Positions 6,968 to 16,942 of a DNA stretch of 32,898 nucleotides are shown here, one piece after another. Each line of letters begins with the position of its first letter. Within the stretch, counting starts at the first letter, position 1. Location of the stretch: the IMG/VR virus record IMGVR_UViG_3300008267_000499, positions 1 through 32,898 of that record; one strand, written 5' to 3'. This stretch comes from a virus. The position numbers and the translations under genes are program-made. The notes under the pieces are model-generated. The model saw only the letters and a program-made list of their open reading frames with translations, was not told the origin of the DNA and did not search any database.

Positions 6968-9900
6968 TAATTTGCACCTCTCATAGCTAGTAGCATGTTT
7001 CCTCTGTTTGCGCTTGAAGCAATCTGCCTATCATCTGAATAAAGATTTATAGGTCTGTTTGCCAATGACATCAACTGCATTAAAGCGCTAGAAGATAATT
7101 CTACCACCATTTTACCGTTAGTAGACTGCCCCATGTTTCCATAGTTTAAAGGCATCCTTTGGACCTGTAAAGTGTTTAATGCATTCATGAAATCTAAACC
7201 ATAGTATTTGACTGCTTTAGCGTTTTGAACATATTCACCATTAGATAGCCTAGCTGTAATCGAGTCGCTTCTTGCTGTGCCCGGGCCAGAAACATACCCA
7301 CCTGAAGCATAATGATTCCACTTTAACGGATCCCCTTCGGACCTACCCCAAAGAATATCCAATCCAGCAGAAGCCCACCAATCTTGTTTTTTAAATCCAA
7401 GCAATTTATCTCTAGACTTATTTGCCTGATTTCTTCTTGTAAATATAAGGTTTCTTTGAGCCTGTAAATTGTCATAATATTTTTGAACTCTAGCTTTAGC
7501 ATTTGAATTTAGATCCTCAAATTTAACTTGATTAGGATCTAAGCCTTCATTTCTTACTGCTGTATCATATTGTCCTTTTAGTTCTTCAAGTTTTTTCTTA
7601 TCTAAATTATATTGTTGAGCCGACCAAGAAGAATACATTGCACCATTAGGCATTTCCACTAACTTTAAAGCATATTGAAGTTCACTAGATAAAGCATTTC
7701 TTAATTCTTCTTCAGCAGCTTTTCCTGCAACACTTTCTTGAATGCTTCCTATACTAGCATACATTCCCTCATTTGCTTGCAATTGTTTAAGTTCGTCAAT
7801 AATTCGCTTAAACTTCTTTTTCTGTGGGCCACCTAATTTACCGTATATTTCTTGATACTCTTTAGGGCTTCTCATAGCTCTAAACAAGTCATTTTCACTT
7901 GGAGCATAATCTTTACCTTTAAGCTCTTTTAACGCTGAAGCAAATCTTTCCGTATATGCTTTTTCTGCTTGAGTTTTCTTTTCTGTAAGGCTACTTTCAG
8001 AAGCATTTAAAGCTAACTCTCCTATCTTCTTTTCAGGAGCACCCGGTGTCGGTTTTGGTTTTTTATTTGGATCAGTAGAACCAGCACCACTTGTTTGATT
8101 ACTACTTACAATAGAAGTGACACCATTGTTGTCTTTATTTGCAGCCCACCATTCAATCCAAGCACGCATGCCTGGGTCGGCAACAACTTTAACTGTAAGT
8201 TGATTAGGTAGTTTTTCTACAATTTTTTTCCAATCTTTAAAACTATCCAAATATGGTTGTAGTTCTGTTTCAGAAAAACCTAAAGCCATTGCTCTAGTTT
8301 TAAAATCAGATTTTAATGTTTTAACTTGATCAAGTATTCTTTGTCTGTCAGCTTTTTGAGTTTCACCAGTATATTTACTATACTGATTAGCTAAAGCGGC
8401 TAAGTGTCCCTGATAATCTTGAACCATGCTACGCATAGTTTCCCTATTTTGAATCGCACCAGGATTCATTCCAACCAGACCAGTACTTGACTGCTCTGCC
8501 GCCTTTTGTGCTTCAAGTTGTTTATCTTGAATTTCAGCAGTCTTGGCAGCGATCTCAGCTCTAAGTTTATCGGCACGCATAGTATCGCCATACCTTAAAG
8601 CAACACTCAACTGGTATTCTAAAATATTTCTATCAGCAGTGATAGAAGATATTTCTCTATTAATACCTTCTAACTGTTTACGTGCCTGTTCAAAACGATC
8701 TGTAACTGCACTCCAAGAATTAGCTAACTTATCTGTAGATTCCTCTAAACCATAACGGACAGCAAAAGCAGAAGACATCAAAGATGAAAGGTCGCTAACA
8801 TAATTTGTTAAAGTATAAACCTTTTTAGCAACATCTTCAATAGCTGCAGCTGCACCAGTTTCATCTATTGTCTCAAAAGTACCCATCAAAGCAGTAATTA
8901 CTTTACTGTTCTCAACTCCAGCCAATGTTGTAGAATCTAATGCTTTAGCTATATTCATTAAGTCATTAAAAATTTCGCTAGAAAGACCTGGAGGCAAAGA
9001 CAAAGCATCAAAACTCTTCTGCAAAAATTCTACTGCACCAGTTCCAGGTTTAGTTAAAGCAGCCTTAAGTATGTCGCTAATCTTAACGCCAGCCTGTTCA
9101 GCAAATTGACCTAAATCTTGTTGTCTTTCAAAATACTTTTTAAACATACCCTGAATAACATCATCCTGCATTGCAGCATTAGCCAACCATTCTTGAGAGT
9201 TTTTATGTAAAGCTAAAGTTTGATATTCAACTTCATCAGTGGTTTCAGAAACAGCCTCAGTTAATGGCCCGTTTGCTTCTGTAGCAGTTTGAAGACCCTC
9301 AGCCCAATCTGCTATACCTGTTTTTGAAGTTGTTATTTTGCTACTGTAAGTTGAAAACGCTTCTCCACCATCTCTAAAGGCCTGAGTGTCTTTATAGATT
9401 GCTTCACGAAATGAAGCTAAACCGCCACCAGCTTCTTCAAGATCCACTTTCATGCTATCCAGGTGAGTTTGTATCATACTGAAAACTGTTGATGCGATTG
9501 CAAAAACACCTAAAGCCGTGCTAGCAATCATCATGCCCCTACCAAACGCCCTAGTTGCAACTGTACCCATTTTAATAACAGCTACTTGTTCTCTACCTGC
9601 AACGGTTCCAGCCTTGGTTGCCACAGTATTAAGGTTTTCAGCTTGAGTGGCAGAATTAACTGCTGTAGTTTCTTCTCTAGTTGCTTTACGACTAAATAAT
9701 CTTTGAAGAGCATTTTGTTTTTTAGCATTAGTATTACCTATTGTTGCTAAAGTATCTTCGTTAGAAGTTAGTGTTGCTTGTTTCATTGCATTTAGTTCTG
9801 CATCAAAATCTGCTTCAGAAGCCATACCTGAACGTCTGGCATCTTTTCTAGAAAGGAAAGTTTTCTCAAGATCACTTCCTTCAGGTACAATTTCTAGTTC

Positions 9901-12900
9901 TCCAGCAGCCTCCATTGCTTTAATTGCTTTTCTAGTAGAAACTTCAATTCTACCGTTAGAACGAACAATAAGTTGTTCTGCACCAAAGAGAGCTTTAGCA
10001 AAAGCCATAATTCCAGACTCTTGTCCACCAATTTTACTTAACGACATTTGCGCAGTTCTAAACGCTAGAAGGCTTGCCGTAGCTTTCATGCTAGCCATTC
10101 TAGCTAAAGTCATAACCGAAACTATTGCCGTTATTGCTGTTGCAACACGCATTGCCCACTGGCCAGCAGGGTTAGCCGCGATCTTATTGAAATACTCTAA
10201 AATACCTTTAACCATGTCAAGTAGAACACCTACTGGACCAGATAATGCTGCACCAAAAGCATCCTGGAACATTTTAAACTGGTTGCTAACAAGCTGCATT
10301 TTAGTTGCAATATTGTCTTGAGTTTTAGCGTAAGAGTCACCCAAGAAAGTTCCATTTTTATAAGACTCTTCAGCATCAGCCATAGCCTGATTATAAACAT
10401 CAAGGTTTTCTGAAAGTTTTTGAAGAGTAGAAATTTCTCTAGTTTCTTTAATGTTCAAAGCATCTAAGGCAACAGTCAAGTTTTTGCTCTTAGATAAAGA
10501 CTCTAAAAGTTTTTTAAAGAATCCTTGTGGATCTGCTTTCCAAAGTTCTTTTGTGCTTTCTGCGCTAAGACCTAATCTTTCTGCAAAAGCTTGTAGAGGT
10601 TTACCTCCACCTTCGACGGCACGGTTAATGTCACCAAACAAACGAGTGATAACACCACGTGCTTGTTCAGGGGCAATACCCAAAGAGGACATTGCTGTGG
10701 CTAAGCCAATAATTTCTTGAGCAGCAAAACCAGAGTTTTCTGCGGCAGCAGCAATATTTTCTGTTAATGTAAGAATTTCAATATCTGTAGCAACAGCATT
10801 AACACCAGCATAGGCTACCGCTGAGCCTAGTTTATTAAAGTCTTCAGAAGGCACGTTTGCTAGTTGGCTGATTCGACCAAACTTTTGTGCAACAGTATCA
10901 GAAGCGATTCCGGTGATAGTGGAGAACTTAGAAACTTGCTCAGTAAAGTTTGTTATACCATCAGCCTTAATACCCATCTGTGCACCAAGGGTTTGAATTT
11001 TAGCCAACTCATCAAACGCTATAGGAAGTTCACCAGTTAGTTTAACCAATTCATAACGCATTCCAGCAAACTCATCTTTTAATGGTTGCATAGAACGTTC
11101 AACAGAAGTAAAAGCTGTTTCGTATTGCGCAAAAACATCTATAGCTTGCCTAAATTCGGTTACAATTCTTCTTAATACTTGGTTGAATTGTTGGTAAGTG
11201 TTTGCAACGTCATAGAGGGCATAGCGTCCGCTAATCCAAGAGTCCATCATTTTACGGTTATAAGCTTCAACCTGTTTCATGATAGCCATTTCATTCTTCA
11301 TTTGACCTTCAAGAGCTTTAGATGCCTGACTTCTTTCTAATTTTGCCCTTTCTCTTGCTTGGTCAATCTGTGCTTGATGATGAATACCCTCAAGACCTAA
11401 AGTATTTGTTCCTTCAACATTAGAAATACGAACATTCTTAAACTCTTGTCTTCTACGCACAGCATCAGGGACTTCGTAAGCCATACGACCATTATTGAAC
11501 TTACCTACAGGCCCTTGAGCGATAGAGGAATCAATTTGATCTACAAGTTTAGTTAACTCGTCGACAACATCTTGACGGCCTTTTTCTTCAGCGTCAGCAA
11601 TTTCTTTAGCCAACTTACGTTTAACTGTTTCAAGATAACTCTTACCAGATACACGATCTTTAATTCCTCTAGCTTTATCGCTAACCTTATAGACATCAAC
11701 TTCAGCAGAAGTTAAAGCTCCAGAAGCATCCCGCATTCTACGACTGCCAACAGGGCCAGCCGCGATGCTTTGCTGAACTTCTTTAAGTTGATCTTTAATT
11801 TTTTTAACTAGAACAGGTGCAACGTTTCCAACACTTGCACTTTCAAGAGCTTTTTGAAGCCTAGCCTCTGCCGCCCTCAATTGTTCTAGAGGGGCCGCTA
11901 AAACGGCTCCACGGCCCCCAGAGGAGGCTTTCTTTTGAACTTCAACCTGCTGTATACCTAACTGCTCTGCAAGGGCTTTAAGCTCCTTTTCAAGCTGTAT
12001 CTGCTCAGGTATAGGTTTAATCTTTTTCTTTTGAGCAAAGAACTGCTCCCTAACACCACCATTAGCTTCAATCTGTTTAGCCAAAGCATCAGCAACATCA
12101 TCCCTATTAAATAAAGCTTCATCAATTTGTTTTTGAACTTTTACAATATCATCCAAAAGCTGTTTTGGTTGCATTGCACCAGACTTAACAGCCTGATCCC
12201 TTTGAGCCTGAAGCAAAAGAAGCCTAGACTTAAGTTCCTCAACCTTATCAACTTCATACTGGAACTCAGCTTTCTTCCTTCGTGCCTGAAGGTTAGCCTT
12301 CCACATTTCAACTTCTTGAAGCTTTTTATCGTATTCCATCTGAACAGCCAAAGCCTGTTGAGCCGCATCCTGAGAAGGAGGTGTAGGCGAAGCAGGAGTA
12401 GCAGGTCTAGCTGCACCAGAACCAGGAATATATTCTGGTTGCATAGTGTGTGGAGGTTCAACAGAAGTTTGCCTCTGCCACATTTTAGCGTTCTCTGGCA
12501 ACGGAGTTTTTTGATCAAACTTTCTGAAACCCCAAATAGCATCAGAAATTTTATTCCAACCAGCCTCAACAAGACTTAACGTTCTTCCAGCAATACCTTT
12601 TCTTTCTACACCAGAATCGGAAGCTGCTTGACGCATAGAAAAGGCGTTAACCAAAGTTGCAGCAGTATCAATTGTAGGGTCATGTGCCTTAGCTTCAGCA
12701 CTGGTAAGAGTCGGTTTTGAACCACGTTTAGGGGTGAGCTCTTCCCCCATAACCATACCGGTAAGCCATTTATATGTTTCACCAAGCTTTTTACTGACAC
12801 CAGCAAAAAACATTTTTGTCATTGACTCTGTTTCGACAAGAAGACTCTCATCTCTAAACTGTTTTGCAGTAGGAGCAGTTATTCCATATTTAGCGAACTC

Positions 12901-15900
12901 TTTACCAAGTTTAGTTAAATCACTTAAACCACCCTGATGAATAGCTAAAGGAATTTTCTTTTCATAAAGTTGAGTTAAAATAAATGCAATATCTTCAAGT
13001 TGATTTACATACTCTTCTTCGCTACCCTTAGTGTTCTTTTCACCGTAACCTAACGATTCAATTCTCTTAATAAGGTTAGGTAGGGCCCTAAAGTTATCGG
13101 ACATGCCCTGCTGTAAACCAATAGCTTTAGCAGAACCAGGGTTAAAATATTGTCCAGTACTAGGGTCAGCTGGTGGAACCAGCATTCCATGACCAATGCC
13201 TATAAGGTTTGGACGCACAACGGTTTGACGTTGAGGACCCTCAACCATGCTCTCAACACCAGCACCAGCTACAACAGAATAACCAAATACTTTATCTCTA
13301 CCAGATCCAGGTTGAGCGCCAGTAGACTCGACATCCAAAGCAACAAGCAAATCTTTAGAAGTTCTAGCAGCCTCTTCAAGGTTTTTTAAAACCTCAGCAT
13401 TACGTTTAGCAATTTCTTCCTGCTTAGAAACTTGTGCACTACGATCCGGAGCGGAACGGAACATAGCCATACCTTTTTGAATTCTTGCTTCAGCTTCAGG
13501 TGTACCCTCTTTTTTAAGTTGCTGTATAAGTTGTACAGCTTTAACTTTTTCGGCTTCACTCCAACCTTCATGGAAACTGTCTGCCAGTTCTCGGCCAGCC
13601 TTATCGAGCACAGCTGTGCCTTCGAATAATCCTTCTTCAAGTCCATCAACGGTCTGTTTACCGGATCTGCGCATTCTTTTAGATGGAGATTCAATCTCCA
13701 TTTTCTTTTCATAACCCTCAATAACAGAATCGGCTAAACCTCCACCGGCTTGTTCCGCTTGAGGTTTAGATTGTTCAATTTCCTTTATGACACCACTTGC
13801 AGTATCTTTTCCAAGATACTTTTTAGTTATTTTGTCGTTTTCTGGAATCCCGGGAACACTTCTTATTCCAAAGCCAGTCATCCTAGAATTAACATCTAAT
13901 GTTTTAGCAATAGAATCTTTTGCTTGAGCAACAATTTGAGGGCTTAGGTCTGTAATTTTTCCGCTAGATAATACTGCCGTTAAACCTAAGATTGCCTCCC
14001 TAAGATCAATAACCCCAGAAGTCATTTCAGGGACTACATCTAATCTTTCAAAAATACCTTCAACACGGTCAAGTGAAATTTCAGCTCCACCAGCTTTATC
14101 TGAAGCATCCTTCTTACCTGCATCAGTTTTACCTGCACCAGCCTGCAACAATTCAGCAAAATATTTTTGACGATTCATACTAAATGCTTTAATGTAAGTC
14201 ATTACGGTGGCGTCAGGAGATGGTCCAGATGGAACACCAATATCGCTTACAAGGCCTTGAGGAAGTTTACCGTTTGCATCTGGCGTTATAGCAGCCTTTA
14301 AAGTTATTCCATATATTTTTTGAAAAGTAGTAGCCAAATCTTTTAACGCTGTAACTATTGGTGCTTCAGATTCACTAACATTCAAGAAACCATACTGATT
14401 GCTGCCAGAAGCATTAAACATTTGAAGCAAAGCTTCCATCACAGGATTAGATTCAGTGCCCTTAGGGTTTCCAATTATATCGACGTTACTTCCAGGCTTT
14501 GTCGGATTAGACATCGCATTTTTAACTTTAACATCTTTATCAAAAAGCAAAGACTGTAGCTGTAGAGTCTCAAGCAACGCTTGTGCAGTAGGATTTAATC
14601 TAGAAATTATTTCATGAAACTTTAATAAAGAATCTGTTGAACCCAAAACTTGATATTCAAACTGAGCAGTATCAGATTCCTCATCCAAACCTTTAAATAC
14701 TTTTTCTGGATTATTTACACCTTTAGTAACTAAAGAAATAAGTTCTTTTAAAACATTAGACATAACTGACTGTCCTAAAACAGATTCAATTTTACCTACG
14801 TTTCCAGAAAGTTTAGGTTCACCAGCAGGGTTTAAAGCGTCAGTAAACTTATTTAAAGCTCTAAGGATAAGACCTTTGTCACTGTTTGGGTCACTCGAAT
14901 AAAGGTTAGGTCCACCTAAAGGTGACCTAAATTCTCTTATAGTTATTCTACTTATAGCATCTTTAACAGATTTAACTAAATCAGCTTTATCTGGATTCTT
15001 TTTAGCATAGTCAGTTAACTGTGAGGAAAGAAGCGCATTTAAGGCAGCGCGTAATTTTCTTGTTTCTTCAATTTCTTTTTCAGGGTTAAGTTTTAAATCT
15101 TGATTTCTTTTTTGGTAAGCAGGTTCTTCACCGACAACAGATTCATCTTCTTTTTCTTCTTTTAAAGAACTGCTGTAAAGGTTCTTTGGTTTAGATGCTG
15201 TGCTAAGAAAAACTCCGCCAAGAGTTTTATTTAATTCTTGAAAAATTAATGCAGCAGCCTCAACAGCCATTTCTAATTGATCTGCACCAACAATCTCAAC
15301 CTTACCCTCAATACCAGCAACACCGTCAGCACCAATGGTTTTTACTTTAACCCTACCCTTAGGAAATGTTGATTTTAATCCACCAAAAAGAATCTGAACT
15401 ATTTCTTTAGTTTCACGGTTTGCTTCGTTTATTGCTGCAAGTGTATCAACATCTGGTGGCACGATAGAACCACTGCCACTTGAAATCATTTCCTGTTGAG
15501 TGCCAAATGAAGAACTAACTGCGGTAGAACGCCTTTTAGCTCTTAAAGCCTCTGTAATAGCATCATCAGATAAACCGCTATTTTCAAGAATTTCTTTAAT
15601 AGCATCAGCTTCTTCTTCATCTCCCTGTTCTTCAGCTGCAACGAAAGCGTTAACTAAATCTTCAACTTGACTTTGAGTGGCATCCCTAAGCACAACAGCA
15701 ACCTGTGACTGGCCAGTAAAGCCAGGTCTGACTCTTTTTAAAACTTCAAGAACAAGAGAACCCATGTCAAAAGGTTTAGTATTAATTTCACCTGTTTTTG
15801 GATTGGTTGATGACTTTACAATATCCTCAACAATATCTGCAACAATGTTCCTAAGCTGCGCCCGTTGCTTACCTTCATCCAAAGAACTTCCCATACCCCA

Positions 15901-16908
15901 AGGAGCGCGGTGAGTTCCGCCAGAATCTGTTGAAGACAATTCTCTATTATCTTTATAAGTGACAGTGTTGCGTAGCTTATCTTTTTCACTTGCAATAAAA
16001 CTTGAATTGCTTTCAAAAGAATCTTCGATCTCACCAATCTGTTCTGTAAGCTCAGACATAAAACCAGTGATTTTAGTAATTCTAGCCGTAGCTACACTAA
16101 TAGTTTTACCTATATCAAGTTTCTCGCTAGGATCTTTACTAGAAGAAAACTGTGCTTTTAAACTCGCTAATCGTGTTCTAATGTTTTGAGCTTCTTGACC
16201 ATATCTTCTACGCATTTCCTCAAGAATATTTTTACGATCTAAAAGCATATTGTGATACTCTGGACCTTTTTCGATTCTAGCTATCTCATCTAAAATCTGC
16301 CTTCTTTTCTTTTCCGCCTCAACAGCACCTTGATTAGCTTTTTCAACAGCTTCTTTACGTTTCTTTAAAGCCTCAACCACTTTCGGGTCACGCATCAACT
16401 GGTTATACTCTTTTTGATAAGTTTCTAACTGTGCACCTTGGGCAGCAATACTTTTAGCTACAGTTTGTTTTTCCTTTTCAAGTTGACTAATAAGCTTTCT
16501 TGAATGCTCTATAGCTAAATCAAGTTTTGGATCAGCTTTATCGCCCTGTTTCGCTTTAAGGCTAGACATTTGATCTATAGAACCCTTTATTGCAGAAATT
16601 CTATTTTCATATTCTTCAAGCTTTTTAAACATGCCTTTAGTGCCACTATACTTAACTGGTGCACCAGCATTTTTAGATGAATCACCAAAAGAAGATTTTA
16701 TTGTAAGAATTCTTTTTTCAAGCTTAGCCATCTTGTCAACAATATTTTGTGTGTCAACATCAAGCTGAATTTTAGGTGCTTTTATTTCGCCTAACTCAGC
16801 TTTTAAAGCAGCGGTCTGCCTTTTTGCTCTAGCAGTGAATTCTTTTAAAGCATTGTCTGCGGCAGATGTGTCTAACCCAAGCCTTATATTAAAATCTTCA
16901 CCAGCCAC
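6967..16908 (-). CDS. Giant tape measure protein with embedded DEDDh exonuclease-like domain
   Basis: At 3313 residues this sets tail length; at the usual 0.15 nm per residue the tail would be near 500 nm. Translation starts at GTG 16908 with AGGAG six bases upstream. From the N-terminus: coiled-coil region (1-350); low-complexity helical regions; the tape-measure motif ESPSKRMRRSG near 1073; an exonuclease-like domain (about 1185-1425) with D1192/E1194 in ALDVESTG, D1330 in IHQGGLSDL and H1409/D1414 in AHDPTIDT; a Pro-rich linker and long coiled coil; a PhageMin_Tail-type core (about 1929-2200); hydrophobic segments near 2254-2285 and 2459-2480; more coiled coil; and the C-terminal ASGGYVSGPGTARSDSI near 3201, common to tape measures. 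Tape measure and exonuclease motifs are seen; nuclease activity is inferred. Confidence 0.93.
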   Translation of the reverse strand: MAGEDFNIRLGLDTSAADNALKEFTARAKRQTAALKAELGEIKAPKIQLDVDTQNIVDKMAKLEKRILTIKSSFGDSSKNAGAPVKYSGTKGMFKKLEEYENRISAIKGSIDQMSSLKAKQGDKADPKLDLAIEHSRKLISQLEKEKQTVAKSIAAQGAQLETYQKEYNQLMRDPKVVEALKKRKEAVEKANQGAVEAEKKRRQILDEIARIEKGPEYHNMLLDRKNILEEMRRRYGQEAQNIRTRLASLKAQFSSSKDPSEKLDIGKTISVATARITKITGFMSELTEQIGEIEDSFESNSSFIASEKDKLRNTVTYKDNRELSSTDSGGTHRAPWGMGSSLDEGKQRAQLRNIVADIVEDIVKSSTNPKTGEINTKPFDMGSLVLEVLKRVRPGFTGQSQVAVVLRDATQSQVEDLVNAFVAAEEQGDEEEADAIKEILENSGLSDDAITEALRAKRRSTAVSSSFGTQQEMISSGSGSIVPPDVDTLAAINEANRETKEIVQILFGGLKSTFPKGRVKVKTIGADGVAGIEGKVEIVGADQLEMAVEAAALIFQELNKTLGGVFLSTASKPKNLYSSSLKEEKEDESVVGEEPAYQKRNQDLKLNPEKEIEETRKLRAALNALLSSQLTDYAKKNPDKADLVKSVKDAISRITIREFRSPLGGPNLYSSDPNSDKGLILRALNKFTDALNPAGEPKLSGNVGKIESVLGQSVMSNVLKELISLVTKGVNNPEKVFKGLDEESDTAQFEYQVLGSTDSLLKFHEIISRLNPTAQALLETLQLQSLLFDKDVKVKNAMSNPTKPGSNVDIIGNPKGTESNPVMEALLQMFNASGSNQYGFLNVSESEAPIVTALKDLATTFQKIYGITLKAAITPDANGKLPQGLVSDIGVPSGPSPDATVMTYIKAFSMNRQKYFAELLQAGAGKTDAGKKDASDKAGGAEISLDRVEGIFERLDVVPEMTSGVIDLREAILGLTAVLSSGKITDLSPQIVAQAKDSIAKTLDVNSRMTGFGIRSVPGIPENDKITKKYLGKDTASGVIKEIEQSKPQAEQAGGGLADSVIEGYEKKMEIESPSKRMRRSGKQTVDGLEEGLFEGTAVLDKAGRELADSFHEGWSEAEKVKAVQLIQQLKKEGTPEAEARIQKGMAMFRSAPDRSAQVSKQEEIAKRNAEVLKNLEEAARTSKDLLVALDVESTGAQPGSGRDKVFGYSVVAGAGVESMVEGPQRQTVVRPNLIGIGHGMLVPPADPSTGQYFNPGSAKAIGLQQGMSDNFRALPNLIKRIESLGYGEKNTKGSEEEYVNQLEDIAFILTQLYEKKIPLAIHQGGLSDLTKLGKEFAKYGITAPTAKQFRDESLLVETESMTKMFFAGVSKKLGETYKWLTGMVMGEELTPKRGSKPTLTSAEAKAHDPTIDTAATLVNAFSMRQAASDSGVERKGIAGRTLSLVEAGWNKISDAIWGFRKFDQKTPLPENAKMWQRQTSVEPPHTMQPEYIPGSGAARPATPASPTPPSQDAAQQALAVQMEYDKKLQEVEMWKANLQARRKKAEFQYEVDKVEELKSRLLLLQAQRDQAVKSGAMQPKQLLDDIVKVQKQIDEALFNRDDVADALAKQIEANGGVREQFFAQKKKIKPIPEQIQLEKELKALAEQLGIQQVEVQKKASSGGRGAVLAAPLEQLRAAEARLQKALESASVGNVAPVLVKKIKDQLKEVQQSIAAGPVGSRRMRDASGALTSAEVDVYKVSDKARGIKDRVSGKSYLETVKRKLAKEIADAEEKGRQDVVDELTKLVDQIDSSIAQGPVGKFNNGRMAYEVPDAVRRRQEFKNVRISNVEGTNTLGLEGIHHQAQIDQARERAKLERSQASKALEGQMKNEMAIMKQVEAYNRKMMDSWISGRYALYDVANTYQQFNQVLRRIVTEFRQAIDVFAQYETAFTSVERSMQPLKDEFAGMRYELVKLTGELPIAFDELAKIQTLGAQMGIKADGITNFTEQVSKFSTITGIASDTVAQKFGRISQLANVPSEDFNKLGSAVAYAGVNAVATDIEILTLTENIAAAAENSGFAAQEIIGLATAMSSLGIAPEQARGVITRLFGDINRAVEGGGKPLQAFAERLGLSAESTKELWKADPQGFFKKLLESLSKSKNLTVALDALNIKETREISTLQKLSENLDVYNQAMADAEESYKNGTFLGDSYAKTQDNIATKMQLVSNQFKMFQDAFGAALSGPVGVLLDMVKGILEYFNKIAANPAGQWAMRVATAITAIVSVMTLARMASMKATASLLAFRTAQMSLSKIGGQESGIMAFAKALFGAEQLIVRSNGRIEVSTRKAIKAMEAAGELEIVPEGSDLEKTFLSRKDARRSGMASEADFDAELNAMKQATLTSNEDTLATIGNTNAKKQNALQRLFSRKATREETTAVNSATQAENLNTVATKAGTVAGREQVAVIKMGTVATRAFGRGMMIASTALGVFAIASTVFSMIQTHLDSMKVDLEEAGGGLASFREAIYKDTQAFRDGGEAFSTYSSKITTSKTGIADWAEGLQTATEANGPLTEAVSETTDEVEYQTLALHKNSQEWLANAAMQDDVIQGMFKKYFERQQDLGQFAEQAGVKISDILKAALTKPGTGAVEFLQKSFDALSLPPGLSSEIFNDLMNIAKALDSTTLAGVENSKVITALMGTFETIDETGAAAAIEDVAKKVYTLTNYVSDLSSLMSSAFAVRYGLEESTDKLANSWSAVTDRFEQARKQLEGINREISSITADRNILEYQLSVALRYGDTMRADKLRAEIAAKTAEIQDKQLEAQKAAEQSSTGLVGMNPGAIQNRETMRSMVQDYQGHLAALANQYSKYTGETQKADRQRILDQVKTLKSDFKTRAMALGFSETELQPYLDSFKDWKKIVEKLPNQLTVKVVADPGMRAWIEWWAANKDNNGVTSIVSSNQTSGAGSTDPNKKPKPTPGAPEKKIGELALNASESSLTEKKTQAEKAYTERFASALKELKGKDYAPSENDLFRAMRSPKEYQEIYGKLGGPQKKKFKRIIDELKQLQANEGMYASIGSIQESVAGKAAEEELRNALSSELQYALKLVEMPNGAMYSSWSAQQYNLDKKKLEELKGQYDTAVRNEGLDPNQVKFEDLNSNAKARVQKYYDNLQAQRNLIFTRRNQANKSRDKLLGFKKQDWWASAGLDILWGRSEGDPLKWNHYASGGYVSGPGTARSDSITARLSNGEYVQNAKAVKYYGLDFMNALNTLQVQRMPLNYGNMGQSTNGKMVVELSSSALMQLMSLANRPINLYSDDRQIASSANRGNMLLAMRGAN

Positions 16909-16942
16909 AAGGAACTCCTAAACCAAAATATTTATACCTATA

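Noticed and set aside
12127-12579. Overlapping plus and minus frames of about 145 codons inside the tape measure
   Set aside because: Both are out of frame with the tape measure, which is continuous here, and they give low-complexity Leu/Ser/Arg-rich products.
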